This document shows, piece by piece, positions 1-11,970 of a stretch of 64,000 bases of DNA. The position numbers were made by a program, and so were the translations under genes. This stretch comes from Sipunculus nudus (lineage: Eukaryota; Annelida; Sipuncula; Golfingiida; Sipunculidae), in assembly GCA_026874595.1 (NCBI GenBank), contig CM049317.1, positions 16,787,382 to 16,851,381 on the forward strand, written 5' to 3'. Numbering within the stretch: the stretch's first letter is position 1; each line of letters starts with the position of its first letter. Below the pieces are notes generated by a model. It searched no databases and was not told the origin of the DNA. It saw nothing but the letters and a program-made list of their open reading frames with translations.

Positions 1-816
1 AACAGGCAGAGGAGAGTAACGAGAGGGAGAGTTAATAGGCAGAGGAGAGAGTAACGAGAGGGAGGGTTAACAGGCAGAGGGGAGTAACGAGAGGGAGAGT
101 TAATAGGCAGAGGAGAGAGTAACGAGAGGGAGGGTTAACAGGCAGAGGGGAGTAACGAGAGTCAGTATTAACAGGCAGAGGAGAGTAACGAGAGGAAGGG
201 TTAACAGGTAGAGGAGAGTACCGAAAGGGAGGGTTAACAGGCAGAAAAGAGTAACGAGGGGGGGAGTGTAAATAGGCAGAGGAAAGTAACGAGAGGCAAA
301 GTTAACAGGCAGAGGAGAGTAACGAGGGGGGGGGGGGGGGGAATTAACAGGCAGAGGAGATTAACGGGAGGGAGCGTTAACAGTCGGAGGAGACTATCAT
401 GAAGGAGGGTTAAGAACCAGAGGAGATTAACCAGAAGCGTGTTATCAGTCAGGAGAGAGCAGCTAGAAGAAATGTAAACAATCGGACGAGAGTAACGACA
501 GGAGTTGTCACTCAGAGGAGAGTATAGAGGTGGAAGGTTATCAAGCAGAGAGAGTAACAAGAGGGATTGAAAACAGGCAGAGGAGAGTAACGAGAGGGAA
601 AGTTAACAGGCAGAGGAGAGTAACGAGAGGGAGAGTTAATAGGCAGAGGAGAGAGTAACGAGAGGGAGGGTTAACAGGCAGAGGGGAGTAACGAGAGGGA
701 GAGTTAATAGGCAGAGGAGAGAGTAACGAGAGGGAGGGTTAACAGGCAGAGGGGAGTAACGAGAGTCAGTATTAACAGGCAGAGGAGAGTAACGAGAGGA
801 AGGGTTAACAGTCGGA
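1..816. repeat. Local 604-bp-offset duplication inside the minisatellite
   Basis: The first ~210 bases recur from about 605 to 816 with the same order of variant units, including GTTAATAGGCAGAGGAGAGAG and the odd GAGAGTCAGTATTAACAGG junction. A run of about 17 G interrupts the first part near 324-340. This shows amplification in blocks of several units rather than one unit at a time. Confidence 0.8.
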
Positions 817-1707
817 GGAAAGTAACGATAGGGAGTGTTAACAGTCGGAGGAGAGTAAGAGGGATTAATAACAGTCAGAGGAGAGTAACGAGAGGGAGGG
901 TTAACAGTTGGAGGAGAGTAACGAGAGGGAGTGATAACTGTCAGAGGAGAGTAGCGAGAGGGAGTGATAACTGTCAGAGGAGAGTAGCGAGAGGGAGGGT
1001 CAATAGTGGAGGAGAGTAACGAGAGGGAGTGATAACTGTTGGAGGAGAGGGACGAGAGGGAGAGATAACTAGCAGAGGAGAGTAGCGTGAGGGAGTGATA
1101 ACAGTCAGAGGAGAGTAGCGAGATGGAGTGTTGACAGTTGGAGGAGAGTAACGGGAGGAAGGGTTAACAGGCACAGGAGAGTAACGAAAGGGAGGTGTTA
1201 AAAGTCGGAAGAGAGTAAAGAGAGGGAGTGTTAGCAGGCAGAGGAGAGTATAGAGGTGGAAGGTTATCAAGCAGAGAGACTAACAAGAGTGATTGATAAC
1301 AGCCAGAGGAGAGTAACAAGAGGGATTGATAACATTCAGAGGAGAGTAACGAGAGGAAGTGACAACAGTCAAAGGAGAGTAACGGGATTTAGTGTAAACA
1401 GTCGGAGGAGTGTAACGAGAGGGAGTGATAACAATGGGAGGAGAGTAACGAAAGGGAGTGTAAACAGTCGGAGGAGGATACCGGGAAGGAGGATTAACAG
1501 GCAGAGGAGAGTATCGTGCAGGAGTGGTAACAGTCAGAGGAGAGTAACGAGAGGGATTCTTAAAATTCAGAGGAGAGTAACGAAAGGGGTATTAACAATC
1601 GGAGGAGAGTACCGAGAGGGAGTGCAAACAGGCAGAGGAAAGTAATGAGAGGAAGTGTAAACAGGCAGAGGAGAGCAACGAGTGGGTATGATAATAGTCG
1701 GTTGAGG

Positions 1708-4559
1708 AGTGTTAACAGTAAGAGGACAGTAAAGAGAGGGAGTGATAACAGTCAGAGGAGAGTAACGAGAGGGAGTGTTAACAGTCAGAACAGAGTAACG
1801 AGAGGGAGTTTTAACAGTCAGAGGAGAGTAACGAGAGGAAGTCTAAACAGTCAGAGCAGTGTAACGAGGGGGAGTGATAACAGTATGAGGACAGTACCGA
1901 GAAGGAGGATAAATAGGTAGAGTAGAGTAACGAGAGGGATTGTTAACAGTCGGAGGAGAGTAAGAGGGATTAATAACAGTCAGAGGAGAGGAACGAGTGG
2001 GAGGGTTAACAGTTGGAGGAGAGTAACGAGAGGGAGTGATAACTGTCAGAGGAGAGTAACGAGAGGGAGTGTTAACAGTCAGAGGAGAGTAACGATGGAG
2101 AGTGATAACAGTAAGAGGAGAGTTAAGAGAGGGGGTGATAACCGATATAGAAGAGTAACGAGAGGGAGTGTTTACAGTCAGAGGAGAGTCACGAGAGGGA
2201 GTGTTAACAGTCAGAGGAGAGTAAGGAGAATGAGGATAAACAGGTAAAGGAGAGTAACTAGAGGGAGTGTTAACAGTCAGAGGAGAGTAACGAGAGGGAT
2301 TGTTAACAGTCAGAGGAGAGAAAGGAGAGGGATTAATAACAGTCAGAGGAGAGTAACGAGAGGGAAGGTTAACAGTTGGAGGAGAGTAACGAGAGGGAGT
2401 GATAACTGTCAGAGGAGAGTAACGAGAGAGGCCTTATTGTTGGAGGAGAGTAACGAGAGGGAGTGATAACTGTTGGAGGAGAGGAACGAGAGGGAGAGAT
2501 AACTGTCAGAGGAGAGTAGCGAGATGGAGTGTTAACAGTTGGAGGAGAATAACGGGAAGAAGGTTTAACAGGCACAGGAGAGTAACGAAAGGGGGGTGTT
2601 AAAAGTCGGAATATAACAGTCTGAGGAGAGTACCGTGAAGGAAGATAAACAGGTAGCGGAGAATAACGAGAGGGAGTGTTAACAGTCAGAGGAGAGTAAA
2701 AAGAGGAAGTGTAAACAGTCAGAGGAGATTAACGAGAGGGAGTGATAACTGTTGGAGGAGAGGAACGAGAGGGAGAGATAACTGTCAGAGGAGAGTAGCG
2801 AGATGGAGTGGTAACAGTTGGAGGAGAGTAATGAGAGGGAGTGTTAACAGTCAATGGAGAGTAACGAGAGGAATTGTTAACAGTCAGAGGAGAATAACGA
2901 GAGGAAGTCTAAACAGTCAGAGCAGTGTAACGAGGGGGAGTGATAACAGTATGAGGACAGTACCGAGAAGGAGGATAAATAGGTAGAGGAGAGTAACGAG
3001 AGGGATTCTTAACAGTCGGAGGAGAGTAAGAGGGATTAATAACAGTCAGAGGAGAAGAACGAGTGGGAGGGTTAACAGTTGGAGGAGAGTAACGAGAGGG
3101 AGTGATAACTGTCAGAGGAGAGTAACGAGAGGGAGTGTTAACAGTCAGAGGACAGTAAAGAGAGGGAGTGATAACAGTCAGAGGAGAGTAACGAGAGGGA
3201 GTGTTAACAGTCAGAACAGAGTAACGAAAGGGAGTTTTAACAGTCAGAGGAGAGTAACGAGAGGAAGTCTAAACAGTCAGAGCAGTGTAACGAGGGGGAG
3301 TGATAACAGTATGAGGACAGTACCGAGAAGGAGGATAAATAGGTAGAGTAGAGTAACGAGAGGGATTGTTAACAGTCGGAGGAGAGTAAGAGGGATTAAT
3401 AACAGTCAGAGGAGAGGAACGAGTGGGAGGGTTAACAGTTGGAGGAGAGTAACGAGAGGGAGTGATAACTGTCAGAGGAGAGTAACGAGAGGGAGTGTTA
3501 ACAGTCAGAGGAGAGTAACGATGGAGAGTGATAACAGTAAGAGGAGAGTTAAGAGAGGGGGTGATAACCGATATAGAAGAGTAACGAGAGGGAGTGTTTA
3601 CAGTCAGAGGAGAGTCACGAGAGGGAGTGTTAACAGTCAGAGGAGAGTAAGGAGAATGAGGATAAACAGGTAAAGGAGAGTAACTAGAGGGAGTGTTAAC
3701 AGTCAGAGGAGAGTAACGAGAGGGATTGTTAACAGTCAGAGGAGAGAAAGGAGAGGGATTAATAACAGTCAGAGGAGAGTAACGAGAGGGAAGGTTAACA
3801 GTTGGAGGAGAGTAACGAGAGGGAGTGATAACTGTCAGAGGAGAGTAACGAGAGAGGCCTTATTGTTGGAGGAGAGTAACGAGAGGGAGTGATAACTGTT
3901 GGAGGAGAGGAACGAGAGGGAGAGATAACTGTCAGGGGAGAGTAGCGAGATGGAGTGTTAACAGTTGGAGGAGAATAACGGGAAGAAGGTTTAACAGGCA
4001 CAGGAGAGTAACGAAAGGGGGGTGTTAAAAGTCGGAATATAACAGTCAGAGGAGAGTACCGTGAAGGAAGATAAACAGGTAGCGGAGAATAACGAGAGGG
4101 AGTGTTAACAGTCAGAGGAGAGTAAAAAGAGGAAGTGTAAACAGTCAGAGGAGATTAACGAGAGGGAGTGATAACTGTTGGAGGAGAGGAACGAGAGGGA
4201 GAGATAACTGTCAGAGGAGAGTAGCGAGATGGAGTGGTAACAGTTGGAGGAGAGTAATGAGAGGGAGTGTTAACAGTCAATGGAGAGTAACGAGAGGAAT
4301 TGTTAACAGTCAGAGGAGAATAACGAGAGGAAGTCTAAACAGTCAGAGCAGTGTAACGAGGGGGAGTGATAACAGTATGAGGACAGTACCGAGAAGGAGG
4401 ATAAATAGGTAGAGGAGAGTAACGAGAGGGATTCTTAACAGTCGGAGGAGAGTAAGAGGGATTAATAACAGTCAGAGGAGAAGAACGAGTGGGAGGGTTA
4501 ACAGTTGGAGGAGAGTAACGAGAGGGAGTGATAACTGTCAGAGGAGAGTAACGAGAGGG
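1708..4559. repeat. 1426-bp higher-order repeat, two adjacent copies
   Basis: About 1708-3133 and 3134-4559 are near-identical block copies (about 43 monomers each). They share private variants such as the run AGAGGCCTTATTGTTGGAGG and the GATATAGAAGAG unit at an exact 1426-base offset. A third, shortened copy follows from about 4560 to 5040, in which the matching markers sit 1066 bases away, meaning about 360 bases (11 monomers) were lost. The near identity implies recent unequal exchange or gene conversion. Confidence 0.9.
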
Positions 4560-5995
4560 AGTGTTAACAGTCAGAGGAGAGTAACGATGGAGAGTGATAA
4601 CAGTAAGAGGAGAGTAAAGAGAGGGGGTGATAACCGATATAGAAGAGTAACGAGAGGGAGTGTTTACAGTCAGAGGAGAGTCACGAGAGGGAGTGTTAAC
4701 AGTCAGAGGAGAGTAAGGAGAATGAGGATAAACAGGTAAAGGAGAGTAACAAGAGGGAGTGTTAACAGTCAGAGGAGAGTAACGAGAGGGATTGTTAACA
4801 GTCAGAGGAGAGAAAGGAGAGGGATTAATAACAGTCAGAGGAGAGTAACGAGAGGGAAGGTTAACATTTGGAGGAGAGTAACGAGAGGGAGTGATAACTG
4901 TCAGAGGAGAGTAACGAGAGAGGCCTTATTGTTGGAGGAGAGTAACGAGAGGGAGTGATAACTGTTGGAGGAGAGGAACGAGAGGGAGAGATAACTGTCA
5001 GAGGAGAGTAGCGAGATGGAGTGTTAACAGTTGGAGAAGAGTAATGAGAGGGAGTGTTAACAGTCAATGGAGAGTAACGAGAGGAATTGTTAACAGTCAG
5101 AGGAGAATAACGAGAGGAAGTCTAAACTGTCAGAGGAGTGTAACGAGGGGGAGTGATAACAGTAAGAGGACAGTACCGAGAAGGAGGATAAATAGGTAGA
5201 GGAGAGTAACGAGAGGGATTGTTAACAGTCGGAGGAGAGTAAGAGGGATTAATAACAGTCAGAGGAGAAGAACGAGTGGGAGTGTTAACAGTTGGAGGAG
5301 AGTAAAGAGAGGGAGTGATAACAGTCAGAGGAGAGTTACGAGAAGGAGCATTAACAATCAGAGGAGAGTAACGAGAGGGAGTGTAAACATTCAGAGGAGA
5401 GTAACGAGAGGGGGTGTTAACAGTAAGAGGAGAGTAACGAGAGGGAGTGTAAAAAGTCAGAGGAGTGTAATGAGAGGCAGTATTAACAGTCAGGGGAGAG
5501 TAAGGAGAGGGAGTGTTAACAGTCGGAGGAGATTTAAGAGAAGGAGTATTAACAGTCAGAGGAGAGTAACGAGAGGGAGAGATAACAGTAAGAGGAGAAT
5601 AAAGAGAGGCAGTGTTAACAGTCAGAGGAGAGTAACGAGAGGGAGTGTTAACAGTCAGAGGAGAGTTACGAGGAGTATTAACAGTCAGAGGAGAGTAACG
5701 AGAGGGAATGTTAACAGTCGGAGGAGAGTACCGAGAAGGAGGATAAACAGGTAGAGGAGGGTAACGAGAGCGATTGTTAACAGTCGGAGGAGAGTAACGA
5801 GAGGGAGTGATAACAGTAAGAGGAGAGTAACGAGAGGGAGTGATAACAGTCCGAGGAGAGTAACGAGAGGGAGTGTTAACAGTCGGAGGAGAGTACCGAG
5901 AAGGAGGATAAACAGGCAGAGGAGTGTGTATCTGGAGGGGGTGTTACCTGTCAGCGGAGGGTAACGCGACGGAGTATAAACAGTCAGAGGACAAT

Positions 5996-6356
5996 AACGC
6001 GGGAGCGTGTGTGTGTTTTTGTGTGTTTTAATATTCAGCGGCCATTAAAAGAAGAAAATAACACAATCAGAATAAGTGTATTTAGCAAGTGTTAATTGCT
6101 GTAAAAGTTGAGTGAATAATTACACTCAAAGAATAATGGAGCAGAGCAATATATCCGTAACCATATGAATGTACATTGATATTTAGAGAAAATAGAGCTA
6201 ATACGCTGAAAAACGCACCTTGACGCGCACACACCTACACACACGCATATGCAAACCGAGATATATTCATTTATATTTAGCGGACAAGAAAACCCAGGAA
6301 GATGGGCAGTGGATTGTCTTCGATCAGTTGAAAACACCGCATGACGCCTGTTGCAT
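5996..6356. other. Unique flank between minisatellite and candidate GPCR promoter
   Basis: A short GT run (about 6007-6030) is followed by AT-rich unique sequence. I see no gene, RNA or repeat unit here. It is the nearest upstream flank of the candidate first exon of the GPCR gene. Confidence 0.5.
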
Positions 6357-6362
6357 TATAAT
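6357..6362 (+). promoter_or_regulatory. Weak TATA-like box upstream of candidate GPCR exon 1
   Basis: TATAAT lies about 30 bases before a TCATTAG initiator-like string (near 6385). The DNA then becomes richer in GC, as expected for a 5' UTR, up to the ATG at 6524. The context is suggestive but generic in AT-rich DNA. Confidence 0.25.
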
Positions 6363-6523
6363 GACAGTGGTTTCGTTCAGAGGTCATTAGGATCTTTGCT
6401 TCATAAGAAGCCTGGCGGCGGCAGAGCCGCAGACAGACAGAAGACAGACGTCGGGAGACACGAAAGACGCCGCAAGTCCAATCACAAGTCTTAAAGCGAA
6501 GAGTTTGAGAAGGACATCAAGGC

Positions 6524-6555
6524 ATGACTGAAGCAAACCATTCAACCGTAGACAT
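6524..6555 (+). CDS. Candidate first coding exon of the GPCR gene
   Basis: The ATG at 6524 opens a 32-base coding stretch (10 codons plus two bases) that ends exactly at a strong donor, AT|GTAAGT, at 6555/6556. The peptide begins MTEANHSTVD and contains an N-glycosylation sequon (NHS), as is common in the extracellular tail of class A GPCRs. The two leftover bases join the G at 20395 to give ATG and continue in frame into the receptor exon, making a 371-residue protein. The stretch before it (about 6400-6523) is GC-richer than its surroundings and fits a 5' UTR. Frame agreement alone has a one-in-three chance, and the intron would be 13.8 kb, so the link is an inference. The 20396 ATG could instead be the start, with this exon belonging to something else. 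Confidence 0.42.
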
Positions 6556-6599
6556 GTAAGTTATAAATTTGTAACCCTGTAAACCGGGATCTTGTTGTA

Positions 6600-7190
6600 A
6601 TATGTTATGTTGTAACTCACGTTGAAATGTTACTCTGAATGGTATATATTATTTTTTTAAATGTTACAGTGCTAAGATTTCTAAAGAGATGAAGCATGAC
6701 TTTGGTGGAAACGTAATCATTGTTGAAATGTTACTTTATGTATTGTTTATTGATTAAATGTTATTTTGTTGTTTACGTTATTTCAGTGTACAGTGTAACG
6801 ATGCAATGTTACTCTGTTGTTAATGTTATTTTACAAAAAAAAAAATTAATGGTTAAGTGTTAATTTTTTGTTAATATTATTTTACTGAAATGATGAAATT
6901 TCACTATGTTGTGAATGGTGATATAAAATGGTGAAATTTCATTTTGTAAAATTTATTCACTGTGATATATAATGATAGATTGTGATCTCTTATGTGATAT
7001 TTAATTATGAAATTTATGTTTATGTAACATGTAAAGATGAAATGTTACTTTTATGTTAAATGTTATGTTGAAATGTTACTTCTATGGCATTTGTGATGTT
7101 CAGATATTACTGTTATGTTAACTTAACAATGATATGTTATTTCCTTGTGATGCTTAATGATGAAATGTTACTTTTTTGTAAAATTATTCC
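6600..7190. repeat. Degenerate short repeat around GATGAAATGTTACTT
   Basis: Variants of TGAAATGTTACTTTATGTT recur about ten times with 40-70 base spacing (for example near 6621, 6723, 6800, 6890, 7031, 7067, 7155). The spacing is irregular and the copies are diverged, so this looks like an old, decayed minisatellite just inside the predicted intron. Confidence 0.65.
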
Positions 7191-7920
7191 TTACTTGTGA
7201 TACATTTAATTCAATGTCTGTCTGCTAATAGAACATCAGTCAACCGTCTTTTTAAATCAATATAATTAAAGTTAATTTGCAACACTTGCGGTCTAATTTA
7301 AGAACACAAATGTATCATTATTAAGAGTATACGTGGGTAGCGACAAGGGAAATAAGAATGTCTGTTGGACAAATTGATTTCATAGGTATATATGTACACA
7401 TAGTAGACTTCTTGTACGAACTAAGCCATATTGTTTATACATAATTAATATTATAGTATAGTGTGCACTATACAGCAATGAAACCATTCATTTTGGCTTA
7501 TCATAAAGTATCATAAATAGGTACGGTTTAGCCCGAACTGGCCAAATTTAAACTGCTGCCACAGCCTTAATATGTGACTGTCATGTGACAGCAGCAAAAA
7601 AAAAATAATAATCAGCCATACAGTAGTGGGTAGGTATACCTGAGATATTTGCTTACACAAATTATAGTATGTTTACTTTCACGTAAACTATCAGACGATA
7701 TTTTGAAAACAGTTCAACATAGTATAGACTTATAGAGTCTTCTGTTTTTATCAATGAAAAAAGCCAAAGAGTTAATCGTTTCTGACTGGTAACGAGAAAA
7801 ATAATATTTAGGCTCACAGAAAGATCAACATAACTGCCCAATCTAAAGATAATATTGATGTACAACTCACATAATAATTGGCCAATTGAACTTTTGCAGT
7901 ATTTTCTTGAACTGACAGAT
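7191..7920. other. Anonymous AT-rich intronic DNA
   Basis: I see no coding pattern, RNA or repeat family. The open frames here are short and have no family resemblance. Confidence 0.5.
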
Positions 7921-8985
7921 CAGTGATCAGGTCTTGTCCACACCGTCGAGTTCCAAGTCCGAGTTCTCGAGTTTCGAGTCCAAGTCAACCTTCGTCGACT
8001 CCGAGTCAACTAGAATCCAGTCCGCGTAAAAAAAAAATCTCTTTGAATATAAAAAGAAATTTAAAGTGAAATCATAGAATGTCCCGTTTCAATTCAATCT
8101 AGTATGTGCTACGATAAATTTCTTCATATTATGAATGCAAACGGTGAATAATTTTGACTGAAACCTTTATGCGCTGAAAATACCATGTCACCTCAAAGAA
8201 TAGGCCGCGGTCGGTTGGCGCCATCTGCTTAAAAAATAAATAAACAGCATGCACATGATCAATATGTCGATAACAATTAGTAATAATTGGTGCATTGATT
8301 GAAAGCTTCAAGGTAAAATTGTAATCTGTAGCATTACAGATATCTGTCAGTCCCTTGGCGTTACATCAGTTGAATAAAGACATTGATATCTGAGTCGCAT
8401 CCTTATCTTTAAATGTCTGAATAATTTAAGTCAATCTTGTATGACGGACCGGTACACTTTTGTTCACTAAGTTCACCATTATGATGCACGCAATGGCTAT
8501 TCCAATAAATTATATGTACCCAAACATAGACTCATTTTAGAAATCATTTTATACCAAGGTCCCATTTTGTGGTCCTATTTCCTGTTTGATCATTTGTACC
8601 CGGACTCAGAGACCAAGATCGTTATATACATGGGCGAATGCTAACAGGATCTTACAAAACAGGCTGTATATGCCAAGATACAGGTCTGCATCATGTGCTA
8701 AATGCAATTACCCCATAAAGTATAAACCCTGTGAATGGTAGCATAGAAATACTTTATCTCAAAGTTACATTTTAAATTTCGTTTTATAAAAAAGAATATG
8801 GTTACCTCCAAGTTCCATTTAAAGTTTCTTTTTAAAAAGAGAAGTTTTTTTTACTCGGACTGGGTACCAGATGAGTTGGTCTCGAAAAAGCTGTACATTG
8901 ACTCGAACCTCAATGACTCGACTTGAATACGGAGTTGTAGGGACTTGACTCGGACTCAGATAATGTTCACTCGACTAGATCACTG
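7921..8985. mobile_element. hAT-like non-autonomous element with CGAGTCC-rich ends
   Basis: The left end reads CAGTGATCAGGTCTTGTCC and then a string of GAGTCC/CGAGTT words. The right end has the reverse pattern (CTCGACTAGATCACTG), so the termini are CAGTGATC and GATCACTG. The ~1.07-kb element has an AT-rich middle with no transposase frame. A shorter relative sits at 48205-48723. CAGTG-type ends are typical of hAT superfamily elements. No clear 8-bp target duplication is visible, so the exact superfamily is inferred. Confidence 0.7.
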
Positions 8986-9550
8986 CCAGTTGTGTGAGAG
9001 ATTTGGTTGGTAGCCTTTTACACATGAGAACTATGAGAATTTGGCATTAATTCAGATTATCTCTACCGATGGACGATGTTACATCAGTAAGCCCTACAGA
9101 GCTTAGGAATTTTGAAGAGATATATCACAGACTCGTTCAGGTCAGTTAAAACTATTTATTTTTTTTTTATTTAAGGGATAAAAAGTCTAAACAATGTAGA
9201 AAAAAAAACAAATGATATATTTCCCACGCACACAAGAGCTCTTGGCCGGTTCACTTTTTTTGAGCCATTGGCTCACACTGCCACAATTAAGAGATTCAGA
9301 CTTATATGAGACTTATATCGACAGTGCGTACGTTTTGTTGTGTAGGCAATACATTCTGGCACTTTCCTTGTAATATGAATTGTATCGTATGTTTTGTAAA
9401 TTTAAAGACTGACTGATATTCTAATTTTACTTTCTTAAGATTTACTTTTAAGAAGGTTTAATACTTTTAAATCTTTTCCCCGTTGGATTGATGCCAATTG
9501 GATAAAATCCCAGACAAAAACCAAATATTATAATAATAATGATGATAATT

Positions 9551-9597
<47 letters not shown>

Positions 9598-10611
9598 TAA
9601 TATAATAAAGATTATATATATTAGAGTTATACATATATGTATAAAATATAATAAATCATTAAATATCTCTAACGTTCAATTCTGTTGTTCAAGATTTTCA
9701 AATTCACGGGATTCCCAAATTGGAAATATTTTCGTAAAAAAAAACCTTCATGGAAAAGAGACCCCGTCGTCGAAAAATGCAATTGATTGATATTCGTACG
9801 AAAAGACCTTGTATTTAATCCGTAATCAAAGATAGCCTTTTTAAATGATATCTGATCTATCATCTGAAGTATCAGTGGTACGTGTAACAGCCAGTAAAAA
9901 AATTGTTTCTACTCGTTCGGTGTTCACTTGAGTGCCCGTCCAATCGTAACGGATATGCGTATTATTTTATATAATTAGTACATTTAATAATGTGTTGGTA
10001 TTTTGTTTGTTTTCGTCACTGCTGTGTTTATTAACAGCTTGTAGATAAGCTCATACATCCGTCACAGAGGCGTCATAAGTTTTTTTGTGAAAAAGAATGT
10101 TTCTAGATTTAATTAACATTTACGGAGAGTAATCCGGAAACTGCATAAATTATATAGAAAGAGAAAACGAATACCTTGCTGTAAGACATGGAGATTGGTG
10201 TTCGCAGGAATATTCAGAATATAAAGTGTATTTTTTTTTTTTACTTTGCAATACATGGATCACTCATATGATGCTCGATAAATCAGCTATTCATCAATTA
10301 CTGTGTATATAAATATGCTCTTAGTTGTATACTGATCTTATTGAATCAGCATCAGGGATATGACCTTTCTGACCTGAATATTTTTATTTTTGACCAATCA
10401 TCATGTAAAATAAGGTTGTAAAGCAGAAGCGGATCCCCTGGACCCCCCCCCCCCCTTTTTCAACCAGAGCATCCTTTTCTAAATGCTTTATATTAAATAT
10501 ATAAGGCTTTTATAATGTTACCGGTCTAGAATACGTAACGGGTGAAGGAATCCACTAATCTGAATGATTTTGATGTCAACTGAACAGTGGCCAAAAGAAA
10601 ACCACTCCCTA
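8986..10611. other. AT-rich intronic DNA with a TAA microsatellite and poly-C
   Basis: It holds a (TAA)n-type microsatellite at about 9531-9600 and a GCGGATCC-C13 motif near 10430-10454 that resembles one end of a hAT-type element (compare 15903). No gene was recognised. The 60-85 residue frames here are chance or microsatellite products. Confidence 0.6.
9531..9600. repeat. (TAA)n microsatellite
   Basis: An almost perfect run of TAA/ATA triplets. It creates a poly-isoleucine open frame that is not a gene. Confidence 0.95.
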
Positions 10612-11970
10612 ACAAGGTCACAAGCCTAATGCAAACCTGTGCAAAGTTTGGGAGTATGAATGGAGGTTAATTTTTAAAATTTAATATTGATCCTTTTATG
10701 TCCTGCATATCATCCTTAGTCCTTATGATTTCAGCAAAATGGACGTTATGGGGTTTCGGACTAGGACATTTTAAAGCTAGAATGTATTAGTCAGGATTTT
10801 TCGGATATAATCTTTTTGTCAGGGGGGATTGTTGGGACAGATGAATGGACAATTTGGCAGCATGGTTTCGGAGAAGAACATTTTTAAAACTTTTTTAGCT
10901 TCTTCCCTATAAAATCTAAGAGGATGCAGTTAGCCAAGAAATAAGCAAAATCCGATAGAATTTTTTTAGATGACAAACTTTTTCCCAAAATTTTGGTGAT
11001 GCTAGCTCCTGCCTGTTTTGAGATAGCTATGACGCACGAAGGAAAACGGTGGACGGACGACGCCACACCATAGCATAAGCTCACAGATTCGCTAAAAATG
11101 CAAACCAAGTTTTTTTTCAAACAGTTGAAAGATATAGTTCAAACAGTTCTAATCTGGGCATTCTGCGTCTAGATGTGTCGAGACGTCTAGACGCTGTGTC
11201 TAGACGTCTAGACACATTGTCTAGACACCAGAAAAAGCTAGGTCAGTTGCCATGGTGATGTCTGGACCCCACCTGGTTGTACTGAGTGACCTCTTGACTT
11301 GGCTGCTGAAACTCAGCATGTTGTCAAATCTGTTTTTAAACACAGAAAGCCTTTTTCAATTGCAGCAACTGGCAGAACCCTAACATAGAATAATTCTTGT
11401 AAAGTTTAAACCAATCAGCTTAACAGTTTCATCATAAAACAGTGTATAAGCTAGAAGAGTCTAATATTACATTTTCACTTGTAAAAAACAGATCAATGTT
11501 GGCGGCGCCACCAAGACCTCAATTTCCGATATGACATATGTGAGCACATTGACATTAAATCTGATGATAGCTCTAGCCATTTCTGAGATTGAAATTTTAG
11601 TGTGCTTTTTTGGACCGATGACTAAGTTCAACCTCCTGTAACTAGGCCGAAAATCTGGAACCATTCGAACAAATTCAAGAGATTGTTCCAGGGATCATTT
11701 CCGTGAAATATGGGACAATTTGGCTGGCAGGTTCGGAGAAGAAGATTTTTAAAACTTTTTTAGCTTTTCCCTATAAAATCTAAGAAATGCAGTTAGAAAA
11801 AAATAAACAAAATCCGATTTTCAGGTGACTGATTATTTGCAAAAAAAATTTGTGATGCTAGCTACCGCCGTTTTTGAGTTAGCTATGGTTAATTTACAGA
11901 CAACGTACGACGCACGACGGAACGACGGACGACGCCGCACCATCGCATAAGCTCACAGGTTCGCTAAAAA
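10612..11970 (-). mobile_element. Family A Helentron-like non-autonomous element, uninterrupted copy
   Basis: This aligns along its length with 51608-55551. Near the left end is GCAAACCTGTG, and the right end is CACAGGTTCGCTAAAAA. In the less decayed copy the two ends carry an 11-bp subterminal inverted repeat, GCGAACCTGTG. An internal terminus-like string (AGCTCACAGATTCGCTAAAAA, about 11069-11099) shows that the element is built from two modules. Short subterminal inverted repeats, terminal hairpins and no transposase fit Helentron-associated elements, whose 3' end would be at the left here. It contains a four-site GTCTAGAC cluster and one GGCGGCGCCACC palindrome-like block near 11501. Confidence 0.65.
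11185..11226. repeat. Cluster of four GTCTAGAC palindromes
   Basis: GTCTAGAC occurs at 11185, 11198, 11206 and 11219, with start spacings of 13, 8 and 13 bases. The middle pair forms overlapping TCTAGACGTCTAGA palindromes. The same four sites with the same spacing occur at 53896-53937 in the other family A copy. GTCTAGAC is the known palindromic Smad-binding element. A regulatory role here is only inference. Confidence 0.9.

Larger units (their letters stand above)
1..5995. repeat. 33-bp purine-rich minisatellite array (left-truncated by the window)
   Basis: About 180 head-to-tail units of roughly 33 bp. The core blocks are GTTAACAGTCAGAGGAG and AACGAGAGGGAGT. The first 1.2 kb is dominated by a GGCAGAGG variant and the rest by a GTCAGAGG variant, so the array has domains of unit types. 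The plus strand is mostly A and G. Because 33 is a multiple of three, some frames stay open on both strands and give fake proteins with an 11-residue period (VNSQRRVTRGS on plus, TVNTPSRYSPL on minus). These have no start context, no splice structure and many interruptions, so I do not call them genes. The array decays into GT-rich unique DNA near 5990. Its left end lies outside the window. Confidence 0.97.

Noticed and set aside
1256-1920. Open frames with RRVTRGS repeats on plus (and RYSPLTV on minus)
   Set aside because: Produced by the 33-bp unit length. Unit indels and stops break them, and there is no signal of gene structure.
1-5995. Possible CRISPR array
   Set aside because: The units are head-to-tail without unique spacers, in a eukaryotic context.
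7921-8985. 8-bp target site duplication for the hAT-like element
   Set aside because: The bases flanking the CAGTG ends (TGACAGAT and CCAGTTGT) do not match, so no TSD is claimed.
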